Shown here one piece after another: positions 53,547 to 62,607 of a stretch of 64,000 nt of DNA. The first letter of the stretch is position 1. Each line of letters opens with the position of its first letter. The notes beneath the pieces were generated by a model. It saw only the letters and a program-made list of their open reading frames with translations, was not told where the DNA came from and made no database searches. Source of the DNA: an uncultured Candidatus Poseidoniales archaeon (lineage in GTDB: Archaea > Thermoplasmatota > Poseidoniia > Poseidoniales > Poseidoniaceae); the NCBI GenBank assembly GCA_905182125.1, contig CAJJAV010000009.1, forward strand, positions 1-64,000, read 5' to 3'. The position numbers and the translations under genes were made by a program.

Positions 53547-54722
53547 TTACGCTGTTGAACATTTTACATCCAGAACGATGTGATAAACCCTTGGAGCATA
53601 GGATTTCACCCGCTCAAGGTGCTCGGCTTCAATGCTCCAAACACGGCCAAGTTCTTTCGACAAATGTTGAAGTGAATCAATGGTTTCTTCGCACCATTCA
53701 TCGATGAACTCTTCACCGACATTCATGTGAATATGCAACCGCCCACCCTCGGGTTTGAGGCAATTCAAGGCATGGGGCCAAACCGCTTCAGATGACGGAA
53801 GCAAACCAAGGTGACAACGGTCAGCAATGCCGATCAGCGAGGGAAGCGTTGTCTGATTATCCCCTTGATGAACGGTGAGCTGATTCGCAACGTTGTTCGC
53901 TTCAGCCCCCCATTGCAAACCGTCGATTGAGGCAGGGTTCATTTCGCATGCATGAACATGCAGCGCTCCACTTCGCACCAGCATCGGGAGGGTGTAGTAG
54001 CCAGTTCCAGCATAGGCGTCAACGACGGTTTCTCCTTGCATGTTCATCCCACCAATACGGTGCCTTTCCGTGACGTTTCCCGCTGAAAACATCACGTGCT
54101 GGGCATCAAATCCAAACTTCACTCCATGGTCTGAAAATTCAACCCACGAATGTTCACCATACAACATTTCGAGTTGCGGACTTCGGAGTGCATTGTTCAT
54201 GATTTGGGCTTGACGTGCAAGCCGAGCCCCACCCAGTGCCGCCGCTACATTCCGCCATAATTCTTGACGGTTGGAGCGGCTTGCAGCCTCGAGGCGCTCA
54301 CACCAAACATCGTCTTGAAAAGCACCGATAGGGAGTACGATAAGGTCGCCAAGTCGCTCCCACTTGCTCGGCAGAGTCGCCCCTAATTTTCCGGGGAGCA
54401 CAGCCCCTCGGTGTCCAATCCAACTCAAAACACATCGTCGAAGCCGATCATGAGGGTTCACCGATGGGCCAACATCGCGAACGATGAGCACTTCCTGCTC
54501 AAATTGGTAGGGGAAGACAGCTCTGAGTTGATCCATTTGCTCGAGGCTTAGAGCAGAATCTTGCAGGCACGGGAAGCCTATTTTATCGATTCTTTCGGTT
54601 CTCGAACGCCCCATTTTATCAAACCAGTTGAGGGCCTTGAGGGCTGCATGGAGTTCAGAACCAAGGTGCTGCGATGTCCAGACGACCACCCCAAGGCGAG
54701 AGGGGTTATCTGTGGTATCCAT
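53547..54722 (-). CDS. taw2: Wyosine aminocarboxypropyltransferase Taw2
   Basis: Class I methyltransferase-fold enzyme that moves the aminocarboxypropyl group of SAM to 4-demethylwyosine in tRNA-Phe. Key blocks are VKFGFDAQHVMFSAGNVTER, VVDAYAGTGYYTLPMLVRSG (motif I), HVHACEMNPASIDGLQWGAE and LGLLPSSEAVWPHAL. LGLxPSS replaces the NPP motif of Trm5 methyltransferases, which identifies the Taw2/TYW2 branch. 391 residues from ATG 54722. Complements taw1 at 29.1 kb. Confidence 0.88.
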   Translation of the reverse strand: MDTTDNPSRLGVVVWTSQHLGSELHAALKALNWFDKMGRSRTERIDKIGFPCLQDSALSLEQMDQLRAVFPYQFEQEVLIVRDVGPSVNPHDRLRRCVLSWIGHRGAVLPGKLGATLPSKWERLGDLIVLPIGAFQDDVWCERLEAASRSNRQELWRNVAAALGGARLARQAQIMNNALRSPQLEMLYGEHSWVEFSDHGVKFGFDAQHVMFSAGNVTERHRIGGMNMQGETVVDAYAGTGYYTLPMLVRSGALHVHACEMNPASIDGLQWGAEANNVANQLTVHQGDNQTTLPSLIGIADRCHLGLLPSSEAVWPHALNCLKPEGGRLHIHMNVGEEFIDEWCEETIDSLQHLSKELGRVWSIEAEHLERVKSYAPRVYHIVLDVKCSTA

Positions 54723-54772
54723 AGTGGTTTCAAGGGGGGAACGCCTATGAATGTGCGTGGTAACCCTCGTGC

Positions 54773-57700
54773 ATGACCGAACAGCACCGTTGGTCCAACA
54801 TTCGTCAGCAGACGCTGGCTCACATGTTGATTGGATTGATGTGTCTTTCGATTTTCGTACCAATGGCTGCTGCTGCAGGCATGACATCATGCAACACGCC
54901 TCTCGTGCCTGGAATCTGCGACACCTATGTGGATTCCCATGACGGGACGCCTGATTACAAAGATTGGATCGAAGGTACCTATGATTTCACCATGCTCGGA
55001 ACGGACCAACTCCAATTGGAGTTGACATGGGCCATTCGTGAATTTGACCGAGCAGCGCTTGGTCTGGATAAAGAGCCTCTTGCAAGCATGCTAGCGAACG
55101 ATGGGCTGGAGGCCAAGGACGGCGCTCCAGCGGATTTAATTCGAAATTATATGGATCAAGAGACAGACGGTCCGGGATCCCCAACCGTTGGCGAAAAACT
55201 CCAAACTAAGATTGCTTCTGCTATCGCCGAGTCGCTTGGAAGTTTTGGCGAGGTATCGGTCAGCACAGGTTATGTCAACCAATACGTTGAATCAGGTGTG
55301 ACTACCGCCTGTTCCACCGTTGCAACAACGGACTCAGAAGAAGAGGGTGCTTCGGAAAACAATGCGTTCAACCCACCAATTTGTCTTTCGACAAACGCCT
55401 TGATTCAACTTGATGAATCGACGTTCAACTTGGCGGAAAGCGACGACCTCAATCTTGAGCGTGCTTACCAAGGTTTGATGGTGATGGGCTCCGAAATCAC
55501 CACCTCGTTCGATTTTACTGCTCGAAGTGGCCATCTAGCGACCTATACCGTGAACCCCCCAAATTACGCCAACATTGCTTCGGTCGACAGCACAGGTCAA
55601 ATCGTCGAAAAATTTGACACCGAAATCTTCAATTCTGGTTCCTGGGTGCTTGACCACAGAACTGCAAATGATGCTGATTCAGACCTGATTCAACCCGTCG
55701 AACTCACCTTAGTCCATCGGAACCGTTCGGACACTCAGACGGTGAATGTTCCCGAAGGATCCAAGGCGATGGACATCTTCATCACACTCAATTTGGAGGA
55801 TGAATCCGCAGCGACTCTTGGTTTCACTGCAGGAATGTATTACCTCGATGCTGCGACGCTTGAGGATTGGGGGGTCTCTCTCACGGATTCCGCTGAAAAG
55901 GCCACAGTCCCCATCGTGACTTCTGATGGTATCCGTCTGGCCTACCACAACGGTCTTGTTGATTTATCAAATTTCACATCCCAATTCCCTGTGGATGATA
56001 TTGCAGAGGGGGTGTCATCAACCGTTGCAGGCATTGATACGATTACAATGAGCGAGATGCGTTGGATTTCATCGAGGCCAGCGATCGGCTCAATGCCAGC
56101 TGGAGGACTGAATTATTCTCACTCAACCGGCTGCTCTGAAGTTCCAAGCGGGGGCGTGGATCTCAATTATTGTATCAGAGGAGAAGCGGCAATGGGCGTA
56201 ACGAACCCAGTCTATCTGGAAACTTCAAGTCGACCCTTTTCGATGCGGTTGATCGATATTCTCTCTGAAAACAACAACAATGATGAAATCGGAAAAGTCC
56301 TCGCTGAACTCAAGAAGGAGGATTTCGAACGCGTGCTCAACGCAGGGCTCACTTTGGAGACAGTGCTCAACAGCAGTTACCTCTCTGACATTGTCCCTGC
56401 AAACCTCCCACCTTCGGAGGTGACCCTTGAGATTATTCTTCCAGATTGGGTGAGAACGGCAAACGGAACCGACCGCCTGATCCTCAAAGATACGCTCGGA
56501 GGGAACGATAGAAATACAATCTCCTTTGCAGGAACCGACCCTTATGATTGGAGGCATGCCATTCGTGGCGAGGATCAAAATGTGATTTGTAAGAGCACAA
56601 ACAAAACATGTGTCATAAGTTCCATCGAAATGGACGCATTGTCCTTTGACATAAATGAATGGGATTTATCCTTGGCCTTCGAATTCGCCCTCGATGCAGA
56701 TGTGTCAGTCTACCGAATTGGAATCCCTTCAGAATTCTTAGACGGTATCGACACGGGTGAACACAGCGTTAGTATGCAGGCGTTGCCTTCGGACTTGATT
56801 CGCCTTGGGCTTGAGATTGCAAGTCGTGTTGACCAACCGCTTAACCGAACGATTGATCTTGGAGATATCTTTGGATCGTTTTGCCCAGGTTTTAGTATCT
56901 GCAACGAATCTTTAACCTTTGAATTCACTTCAGAAGGTCTCATGGCTTTTGTCAAACGGGTTGGTGAACTGTTCACGCAATTTATTCAGGAAGCGGCCAA
57001 AGAACTGATGGAATTGGATAATTTCAATTTTAAGGAAATAGACATCAGTGATTTCCAAGTGAAGACACGTTTGAAGGGTGTTGGAGTGCCTGATCTCGAG
57101 GTCGGCGATGACGAACCGTTGAGCCTAACCCTGCAGATCCCTAAGGTCAAGTTTTCATTAAAAATCGATCCGGACTTACAGAAAATCAGAGAAGGCAACA
57201 CGACCGGACTGAAAGTCAGCTTGGTCACCGATGTCATTCGGTCTACATTTATTGAACCGATGGCTCTGATGATGCAAGGCATCACTGGCATGCTCACGAA
57301 CAGCATCGTTGGACTTGGAGGCCTGACTCTGCCGAACGGTGCCGACAATGCCAACGATGTCCTCACAGTCCCATTTCCGATAGAATCGACCACCTTGAAT
57401 GAAGAGTTTGAATTAGCAGTCAATGGTCCAATAAAAATAATCTTACCTTCTGGAATTACATTGGAAAACCTAAAATCTTCTCAGGGAAGCATCTATTCAG
57501 AGAAGATCGATGGCCGTCAAGAGATCACTTACACCTTGCCTGCGGGTGATGTGGATGACGAGATTAGCTTCCAACTCCATTTGTCATGGGTGTATTTCTT
57601 GGTTCAATTCTGGAAATACCCAGCCATCATGCTGATCTTACTGATGCTCTATGTTCGTCGTCGAAGGAAGAAGCGAGCAAAGAGAAACACCCGTAAGGCA

Positions 57701-57973
57701 AAATTTGCTATTGCGTCAAAACCAAAGATTGGCGACAATGAATTTGCAGACTTATCGGGTTTCCACAGCGATGCGATTCACGGCGAGCTTGAAGAGTTTA
57801 AGGAACTCAACAAACCAAGTCCACCTCCATTGCCCTCAGGCCTGTCACCTCTCAATGCCCCCCCCACACCCATTGATGAATCGTTGAAAGAAGCGATTTC
57901 ACTTCCAACCGAACTTATCGAAGGGATCGAGGAAGAGATCCTCGAAGATGTCGGTGAAGAGCGCTTCGACTGA
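54773..57973 (+). CDS. Large surface protein with C-terminal anchor
   Basis: A 1066-residue protein of unknown function. Signal peptide near the N-terminus (LAHMLIGLMCLSIFVPMAAA), then about 900 residues predicted outside the cell, including Cys-containing stretches (CNTPLVPGICDTYVDSHDG; CPGFSICNESLTFEF) and mixed beta/alpha segments (WVYFLVQFWKYPAIMLILLM is the C-terminal helix at about 940-960). It ends with a basic stop-transfer and a Pro-rich, acidic cytoplasmic tail (KPSPPPLPSGLSPLNAPPTP). It faces taw2 divergently, and its stop is flush with the convergent uvrC stop. Confidence 0.8.
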   Translation: MTEQHRWSNIRQQTLAHMLIGLMCLSIFVPMAAAAGMTSCNTPLVPGICDTYVDSHDGTPDYKDWIEGTYDFTMLGTDQLQLELTWAIREFDRAALGLDKEPLASMLANDGLEAKDGAPADLIRNYMDQETDGPGSPTVGEKLQTKIASAIAESLGSFGEVSVSTGYVNQYVESGVTTACSTVATTDSEEEGASENNAFNPPICLSTNALIQLDESTFNLAESDDLNLERAYQGLMVMGSEITTSFDFTARSGHLATYTVNPPNYANIASVDSTGQIVEKFDTEIFNSGSWVLDHRTANDADSDLIQPVELTLVHRNRSDTQTVNVPEGSKAMDIFITLNLEDESAATLGFTAGMYYLDAATLEDWGVSLTDSAEKATVPIVTSDGIRLAYHNGLVDLSNFTSQFPVDDIAEGVSSTVAGIDTITMSEMRWISSRPAIGSMPAGGLNYSHSTGCSEVPSGGVDLNYCIRGEAAMGVTNPVYLETSSRPFSMRLIDILSENNNNDEIGKVLAELKKEDFERVLNAGLTLETVLNSSYLSDIVPANLPPSEVTLEIILPDWVRTANGTDRLILKDTLGGNDRNTISFAGTDPYDWRHAIRGEDQNVICKSTNKTCVISSIEMDALSFDINEWDLSLAFEFALDADVSVYRIGIPSEFLDGIDTGEHSVSMQALPSDLIRLGLEIASRVDQPLNRTIDLGDIFGSFCPGFSICNESLTFEFTSEGLMAFVKRVGELFTQFIQEAAKELMELDNFNFKEIDISDFQVKTRLKGVGVPDLEVGDDEPLSLTLQIPKVKFSLKIDPDLQKIREGNTTGLKVSLVTDVIRSTFIEPMALMMQGITGMLTNSIVGLGGLTLPNGADNANDVLTVPFPIESTTLNEEFELAVNGPIKIILPSGITLENLKSSQGSIYSEKIDGRQEITYTLPAGDVDDEISFQLHLSWVYFLVQFWKYPAIMLILLMLYVRRRRKKRAKRNTRKAKFAIASKPKIGDNEFADLSGFHSDAIHGELEEFKELNKPSPPPLPSGLSPLNAPPTPIDESLKEAISLPTELIEGIEEEILEDVGEERFD

Positions 57974-59701
57974 TCAGTTGTGAAGCGAATCATAGATTCG
58001 CTTTGCAAGCGATTGTCCGATACCAGGAACCGTCATCAACTTCTCAGCAGAAGCGTGCTGGATGCCTTGCCTTCCTCCAAAATGGCGGAGCAGGTTTTGC
58101 ATTTTCTTCGCACCCAACCCTTCCACACTTTCGAGAGGGTCTGTCATTTTGCTTCGCCCCCGGCGTTTACGATGGTATGTGTTGACAAATCGATGAGCTT
58201 CATCCCGTGCATGGACCATGACCCGTCCTTTTCGATCCAAGATGATTGGCTCATGTCCGTTCCTGAAGATTGTTTCTTCACGCTTTGCTAAGGCTGCTAG
58301 AGCAAATTTGTCGAGCACATCATGTTCTTTGAGCAATCGAGTGATCGTCGAGAGGTGTGTTTCTCCACCATCAATCAGCAGCAAATCAGGCCATGTATCC
58401 TGGCGTTTCAACCATCGTTCGACCACTTCACTCATCATGCGGAGATCATCCATAGCCTCACTTTTCACAATGTAAGTTCGGTACTCTTTCTTCGCTGGCC
58501 GGCCGTTGCGGAACGTCACGCTTGCCCCGACCCGTTCATCACCAAGCAGTTGAGCCATATCGAAGCAGACGATGTGATTTAATTGATCCATTCCAAGAAC
58601 GCCTGCCCCATCATTGGCTGCACGCTGTTCCAATGAACCGCTGGTGGCGTTGGCTAATCGGGTCATCTGGATGTCTGCGTTTTGTCGGGCTAAGGTCAAC
58701 AAAGTCACTAAATCACCTCGCAATGGAGTTCGAACTTCGACTTTGGCTTTCCGACGGGTGCACAACCATTCTTCAATCCCATCCAAAAGTGGAGTTGGAG
58801 TCAGCAGCAACCTTGGCGGACGTCGATTCGCGTAATGTTCGGAAACAAAACTGGCGACGGTTTCCCCAAGGTCACCTCGATGAACCATGGGCCAGACCTC
58901 TTGGCCTCTCACTACGCCTTTATCGGCATGCATGATGACAACGGCGGCCATCTCCCCTTGGGCCACAATGCCGATAGCGTCACAGTCCCGATACACTTTG
59001 CTCGAGACAACATGCTGGCCGGTGGTTGCTCGAACGGCTCGAATCGTGTCTCGGTGGGCTGCGGCCTGTTCAAACTGCATACCTTCAGCGGCTTGGTCCA
59101 TTTCAGTGGCCAATTCCTCAAGCAAAGCGACAGCGTCGCCGTTGAGTACCCTGCGTACGGTGTTGACGCTTTCTGTATAGCCCGCTGCATCAATGCAAGG
59201 GCCAGAACACAAACCAATGTGCATCGAGAGACAACCTTGAGGGAGCAATTCTTTACAATCACGGATACCGAATTGTCTGCGCAGAAGTTGCATCACCTGT
59301 TTCGCAGCACCTGCATTTGGAAATGGCCCCCATCTGAGGCTGTTTTTTGGTGGATGGCGAGTGTACATGATCCTTGGAATTTCTTCCTTTGTCAGCACCA
59401 AGAACGGGTAGGACTTGTCATCCTTTAGCATCGAATTGTATCTTGGTTTATGTTGTCGAATTAATTGACGTTCGAGGATCAGTGCCTCTTCTGGAGAGTT
59501 TGTCACAATGCATTCAATGTCATCAGAACGTTTGACGAGTTCAGGAATCATTTGACGGTCTGGACTTTGCGCAAAATAAGAACGAATGCGTTCGTTGAGC
59601 TTGGTAGCCTTTCCGACATAGAGCACCCGCCCTTGATTGGTTTTGAACAAGTAAACCCCTGGACGCTTCGGGAAATCCACCGAAGCAAGGGTGACAGGCA
59701 T
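57974..59701 (-). CDS. uvrC: UvrABC excinuclease subunit C
   Basis: Nucleotide excision repair dual-incision nuclease, 575 residues. The N-terminal GIY-YIG domain shows GVYLFKTNQGRVLYVGKATK; then NSPEEALILERQLIRQHKPR, the Cys region CLSMHIGLCSGPC, the UVR domain (DQAAEGMQFEQAAAHRDTIR), an RNase H-like half (HIVCFDMAQLLGDERVGASV; PDLLLIDGGETHLSTI) and C-terminal HhH (VEGLGAKKMQNLLRHFGGRQ). Bacterial-type repair in an archaeon; uvrA and uvrB are not in the window. Confidence 0.95.
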   Translation of the reverse strand: MPVTLASVDFPKRPGVYLFKTNQGRVLYVGKATKLNERIRSYFAQSPDRQMIPELVKRSDDIECIVTNSPEEALILERQLIRQHKPRYNSMLKDDKSYPFLVLTKEEIPRIMYTRHPPKNSLRWGPFPNAGAAKQVMQLLRRQFGIRDCKELLPQGCLSMHIGLCSGPCIDAAGYTESVNTVRRVLNGDAVALLEELATEMDQAAEGMQFEQAAAHRDTIRAVRATTGQHVVSSKVYRDCDAIGIVAQGEMAAVVIMHADKGVVRGQEVWPMVHRGDLGETVASFVSEHYANRRPPRLLLTPTPLLDGIEEWLCTRRKAKVEVRTPLRGDLVTLLTLARQNADIQMTRLANATSGSLEQRAANDGAGVLGMDQLNHIVCFDMAQLLGDERVGASVTFRNGRPAKKEYRTYIVKSEAMDDLRMMSEVVERWLKRQDTWPDLLLIDGGETHLSTITRLLKEHDVLDKFALAALAKREETIFRNGHEPIILDRKGRVMVHARDEAHRFVNTYHRKRRGRSKMTDPLESVEGLGAKKMQNLLRHFGGRQGIQHASAEKLMTVPGIGQSLAKRIYDSLHN

Positions 59702-59786
59702 AGGCTCTGCTCATCGCCGCCCCCAAAAAAGGAAACCCCTCCGCTCATCAAGATTGATGCAGGAAAAGCGATGGTTAGAAATCAGC

Positions 59787-62015
59787 ATGGCCATTGGAAG
59801 TGACATGGTTGGTGCCATTTCGACCCCACAAGAGCGTATTTTACGCTGGCTTGGGCGTTCCTCCCCAGCCATGGAGAAGGCTTGGGACGTCAACCGAGAC
59901 CTTTCCGTGCCTGGAATCAGCGAGGCGCTGGGCGTCGTGCGCAGTGCCCTGAACATCCCGTTGAATGTCTTGGAAGAACAAGGTCTGATTTTCAAGCGAA
60001 AAGCTCACGTGATCGGCGGTGGTTCTCGGCGCAGGCATGTCTATCACCTTACCGAAGATGGCCGTCAAAAGCTTGAATCGCTTGGTGAAACGAAACAAAA
60101 GAAAAAGTCATCACGCGGGACTTCGTTTGGAACATTGCCAATCCTTGGACAAATACATGGCCGTCAGCACCTTGCAGCCGAAGTGAGTGAGCAGGTCCTT
60201 GAGCAACATTGCTTGGCTCTCAGTGGTTTACCTGGAATTGGGAAAACGACGATCGGTGGTCTTGTCAGCGAACATTTGCTGGAATCAGGTGCCAATGTTC
60301 GCTGGGCACGGGTTGGTGAATTTACTGACCTTCATGGCTTATGCGAGCAATGGGGCTTCAAAGCACCACTGCCAAAAAGCAACCAAGCCTTGGTCGAATA
60401 TGCTGGCGAGAAATGCAAAGGAGAAATGCTGGTCATCGATGACGCTCACCTTATTTCTGAGCGCCACATCGATTCAATTCGTTCTTTTTGCTCCCAACTT
60501 AGTCAGAAGCAAGCGTCTCATATGCTGCTGATTGGAAGGGAGCCCATGCCGTTTTCAGAAGCGTTTCCTCGAATGGCCATTCCATCGCTTGAGGTCCAAG
60601 ATGCAGCCCTCTTGCTCGGTGACACGCTGGCGGAGGACGAACGCTTGCGCATCGCAGAACGCCTGGGCGGTCACCCATTGGCCATTTTACTTCATGAAGA
60701 TGGAATACCTCTTCCCGAAGCAGGCGCTGATGTCCAATCCTATGTGGAGAATGTCGTGCTTTCAACCCTCGATGATTCCACCAGAACAGGCCTTGACCAC
60801 ATTGTGATGGCACCGATGCCAATCGAAGCAAGTAAGGCGTTTGACAGCGACGTCGTCGGTATTTTGGATGACTACGCCCTTTTGCGATGGACTTCAAACC
60901 TCGAGAAAATGGAAATTCAGCATTTGGTTCGAAACGTCCGTCGTTCTGCGCTTGATTACGAGGCGACGCAACGATTGCATCAAGCTGCAGTCACCCACTG
61001 GGAAACCTTAGCAGAAACAGCAGATGATCATATCATTCTCCTTTACCATCGCATAGCCAGCCTTGAGGAAGGCATTGATGCTCAACTCGATCTTGAGATG
61101 GAACGGTTGGTTGAAACTCATTCGGGGGCCTTCTCAGTGCTGTTGGAGCAGGCCATCAAAGCATCTCCAAAGCCTTCGCATTTGCACTACCTCGCAGGCA
61201 AGGTTGCCATTGAGCGCTGTGAGCCCGAACATGCCCGACGCCATCTCGAATCGATTGAGGATTTGGCAGAATCGAGGCAGGTAGCCTTCGGTTTGGCCAT
61301 GCTCGATGGCAGGGTGGAACAGGCTGAGGAAATCATCGAAGCAGGTTTGTCTTCCGAGGTGCAAAGTGAGACCAACCGAATGGCGATTGCAGCGGCAGCA
61401 CGTCGGCTTGATGACCGCATTCACAATCAAACTGATACAACATTATCGGGCGATGTCAAACATTACCTCTCGAAAGTTAAACTTCCTCAAGACGCACCTG
61501 AGGAACGTTCTGTCACCCTTGTCGCAATGTCAATGATTCAACATGCTTTGGCGCTTCAGGAAGAGGATTTCGAGAAAGCACAACGCCTTCGGACCTCGTT
61601 GGCAGGGATTGGTGGTTTGGCTCAACCTCTTCTGCAAAGCATGGCGGCAAAAGCAACCCTGCTGAAGGCCAAAAGTGATCTTGAGGTTGCACAAGGACTT
61701 GAGGAAATGCACCTTGCAATCGAAGCCCAGACCAATTCGATTCGTGCCGACGCGCTTCGCCTCGCTCTCGTTGAGTACCTTCAGGAGAACGACGCGGTGA
61801 AGGCAAAAGAAATCTTTGACACCATCGATACCCCAAAACGATCAGCCAACAACGCAACGCTCCATCGCCTCAATGCCCGTTGGTGGACCTGCAAGTCTTA
61901 TCTGCAGTCAAGCATGCGCCGAGTTGCTTTGAGGGAAGCCATCACTCAGCATCGTGCAGCAGGATGCCCACGGGCGGCGAAGACGCTCGAAGCTCAACTT
62001 CATTCCCTTCTGTGA
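59787..62015 (+). CDS. Winged-helix/STAND-type ATPase with helical repeats
   Basis: A 742-residue multidomain regulator. N-terminal winged helix (STPQERILRWLGRS; DLSVPGISEALGVVRSALN; VYHLTEDGRQKLESL), then a P-loop NTPase with Walker A ALSGLPGIGKTTIGGLVSEH and Walker B EMLVIDDAHLISERH, a GxP-type helical region, and a C-terminal array of helical, TPR-like hairpins (HYLAGKVAIERCEPEHARRH; AKEIFDTIDTPKRSANNATL). This is the layout of signal-dependent STAND regulators. ATG 59787 is chosen; 59805 is possible. Confidence 0.82.
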   Translation: MAIGSDMVGAISTPQERILRWLGRSSPAMEKAWDVNRDLSVPGISEALGVVRSALNIPLNVLEEQGLIFKRKAHVIGGGSRRRHVYHLTEDGRQKLESLGETKQKKKSSRGTSFGTLPILGQIHGRQHLAAEVSEQVLEQHCLALSGLPGIGKTTIGGLVSEHLLESGANVRWARVGEFTDLHGLCEQWGFKAPLPKSNQALVEYAGEKCKGEMLVIDDAHLISERHIDSIRSFCSQLSQKQASHMLLIGREPMPFSEAFPRMAIPSLEVQDAALLLGDTLAEDERLRIAERLGGHPLAILLHEDGIPLPEAGADVQSYVENVVLSTLDDSTRTGLDHIVMAPMPIEASKAFDSDVVGILDDYALLRWTSNLEKMEIQHLVRNVRRSALDYEATQRLHQAAVTHWETLAETADDHIILLYHRIASLEEGIDAQLDLEMERLVETHSGAFSVLLEQAIKASPKPSHLHYLAGKVAIERCEPEHARRHLESIEDLAESRQVAFGLAMLDGRVEQAEEIIEAGLSSEVQSETNRMAIAAAARRLDDRIHNQTDTTLSGDVKHYLSKVKLPQDAPEERSVTLVAMSMIQHALALQEEDFEKAQRLRTSLAGIGGLAQPLLQSMAAKATLLKAKSDLEVAQGLEEMHLAIEAQTNSIRADALRLALVEYLQENDAVKAKEIFDTIDTPKRSANNATLHRLNARWWTCKSYLQSSMRRVALREAITQHRAAGCPRAAKTLEAQLHSLL

Positions 62016-62249
62016 TCAAAGTTCGGCACCGATGAGGGTCTTGGTATCAGCAATGCCATCGATGATTCGAATGTCTTCGACGATGCATCGTGTGAGCGTG
62101 TATTCATCATCGGCTTGGACTCGAGCAATCAGGTCATATTCACCGAATAACATCCATCGGTCCGTGACGAATTCAATGCCATCCAAGGCCTTGCGCACTT
62201 CATGTTCACGTCCAGGTTGCGTCGTAATGAGTACAAATCCAATCGCCAT
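62016..62249 (-). CDS. Lrp/AsnC ligand-binding (RAM) domain protein
   Basis: A 77-residue RAM domain without the DNA-binding helix. It has the Lrp C-terminal pattern (FVLITTQPGREHEVRKALDG, WMLFGEYDLIARVQADDEYT, IRIIDGIADTKTLI). Such proteins form ring oligomers that bind amino acids and may modulate full-length Lrp regulators. It lies 9 bases downstream of a paralogous RAM gene, with a TGA-terminated tail facing the STAND gene. Confidence 0.87.
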   Translation of the reverse strand: MAIGFVLITTQPGREHEVRKALDGIEFVTDRWMLFGEYDLIARVQADDEYTLTRCIVEDIRIIDGIADTKTLIGAEL

Positions 62250-62258
62250 TTTCTCACC

Positions 62259-62492
62259 TCAATATTCGACCGCAATGAGGGTCTGTGTTTCTTTCACACC
62301 CGAAATCTGACGGAATTCTTGCATCAACATCGATGTTAATTCACCGGCGTTTTCTGAACTGACCCTTACCAGAAGATCAAATTCACCATAGAGGGCGTGA
62401 ACTTCTGCAATCGATTTGTGCCCAGCAAGCGCTAAGTACACCTCTCGCTCGTGCGAGGGGAGGGTTTTGAACAGGACAAATGCCTCAGGCAT
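62259..62492 (-). CDS. Second RAM-only Lrp-type protein
   Basis: 77 residues: PEAFVLFKTLPSHEREVYLA, ALYGEFDLLVRVSSENAGEL, FRQISGVKETQTLIAVEY. It is clearly related to the next gene on this strand, so the pair arose by tandem duplication and could form hetero-oligomers. ATG 62492 is used; a GTG codon at 62498 is an alternative, and GGTG precedes the ATG. Confidence 0.86.
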   Translation of the reverse strand: MPEAFVLFKTLPSHEREVYLALAGHKSIAEVHALYGEFDLLVRVSSENAGELTSMLMQEFRQISGVKETQTLIAVEY

Positions 62493-62607
62493 GGTCACCC
62501 CAGTGAAAGTCCGGCCTTATTGGTTGCGAATTTCAATCTCCACCATGGGCCTTTGACAGCACCCACGAAGGGGAACCATTGAAATGCATTTGCGGCGACC
62601 TGTACCT

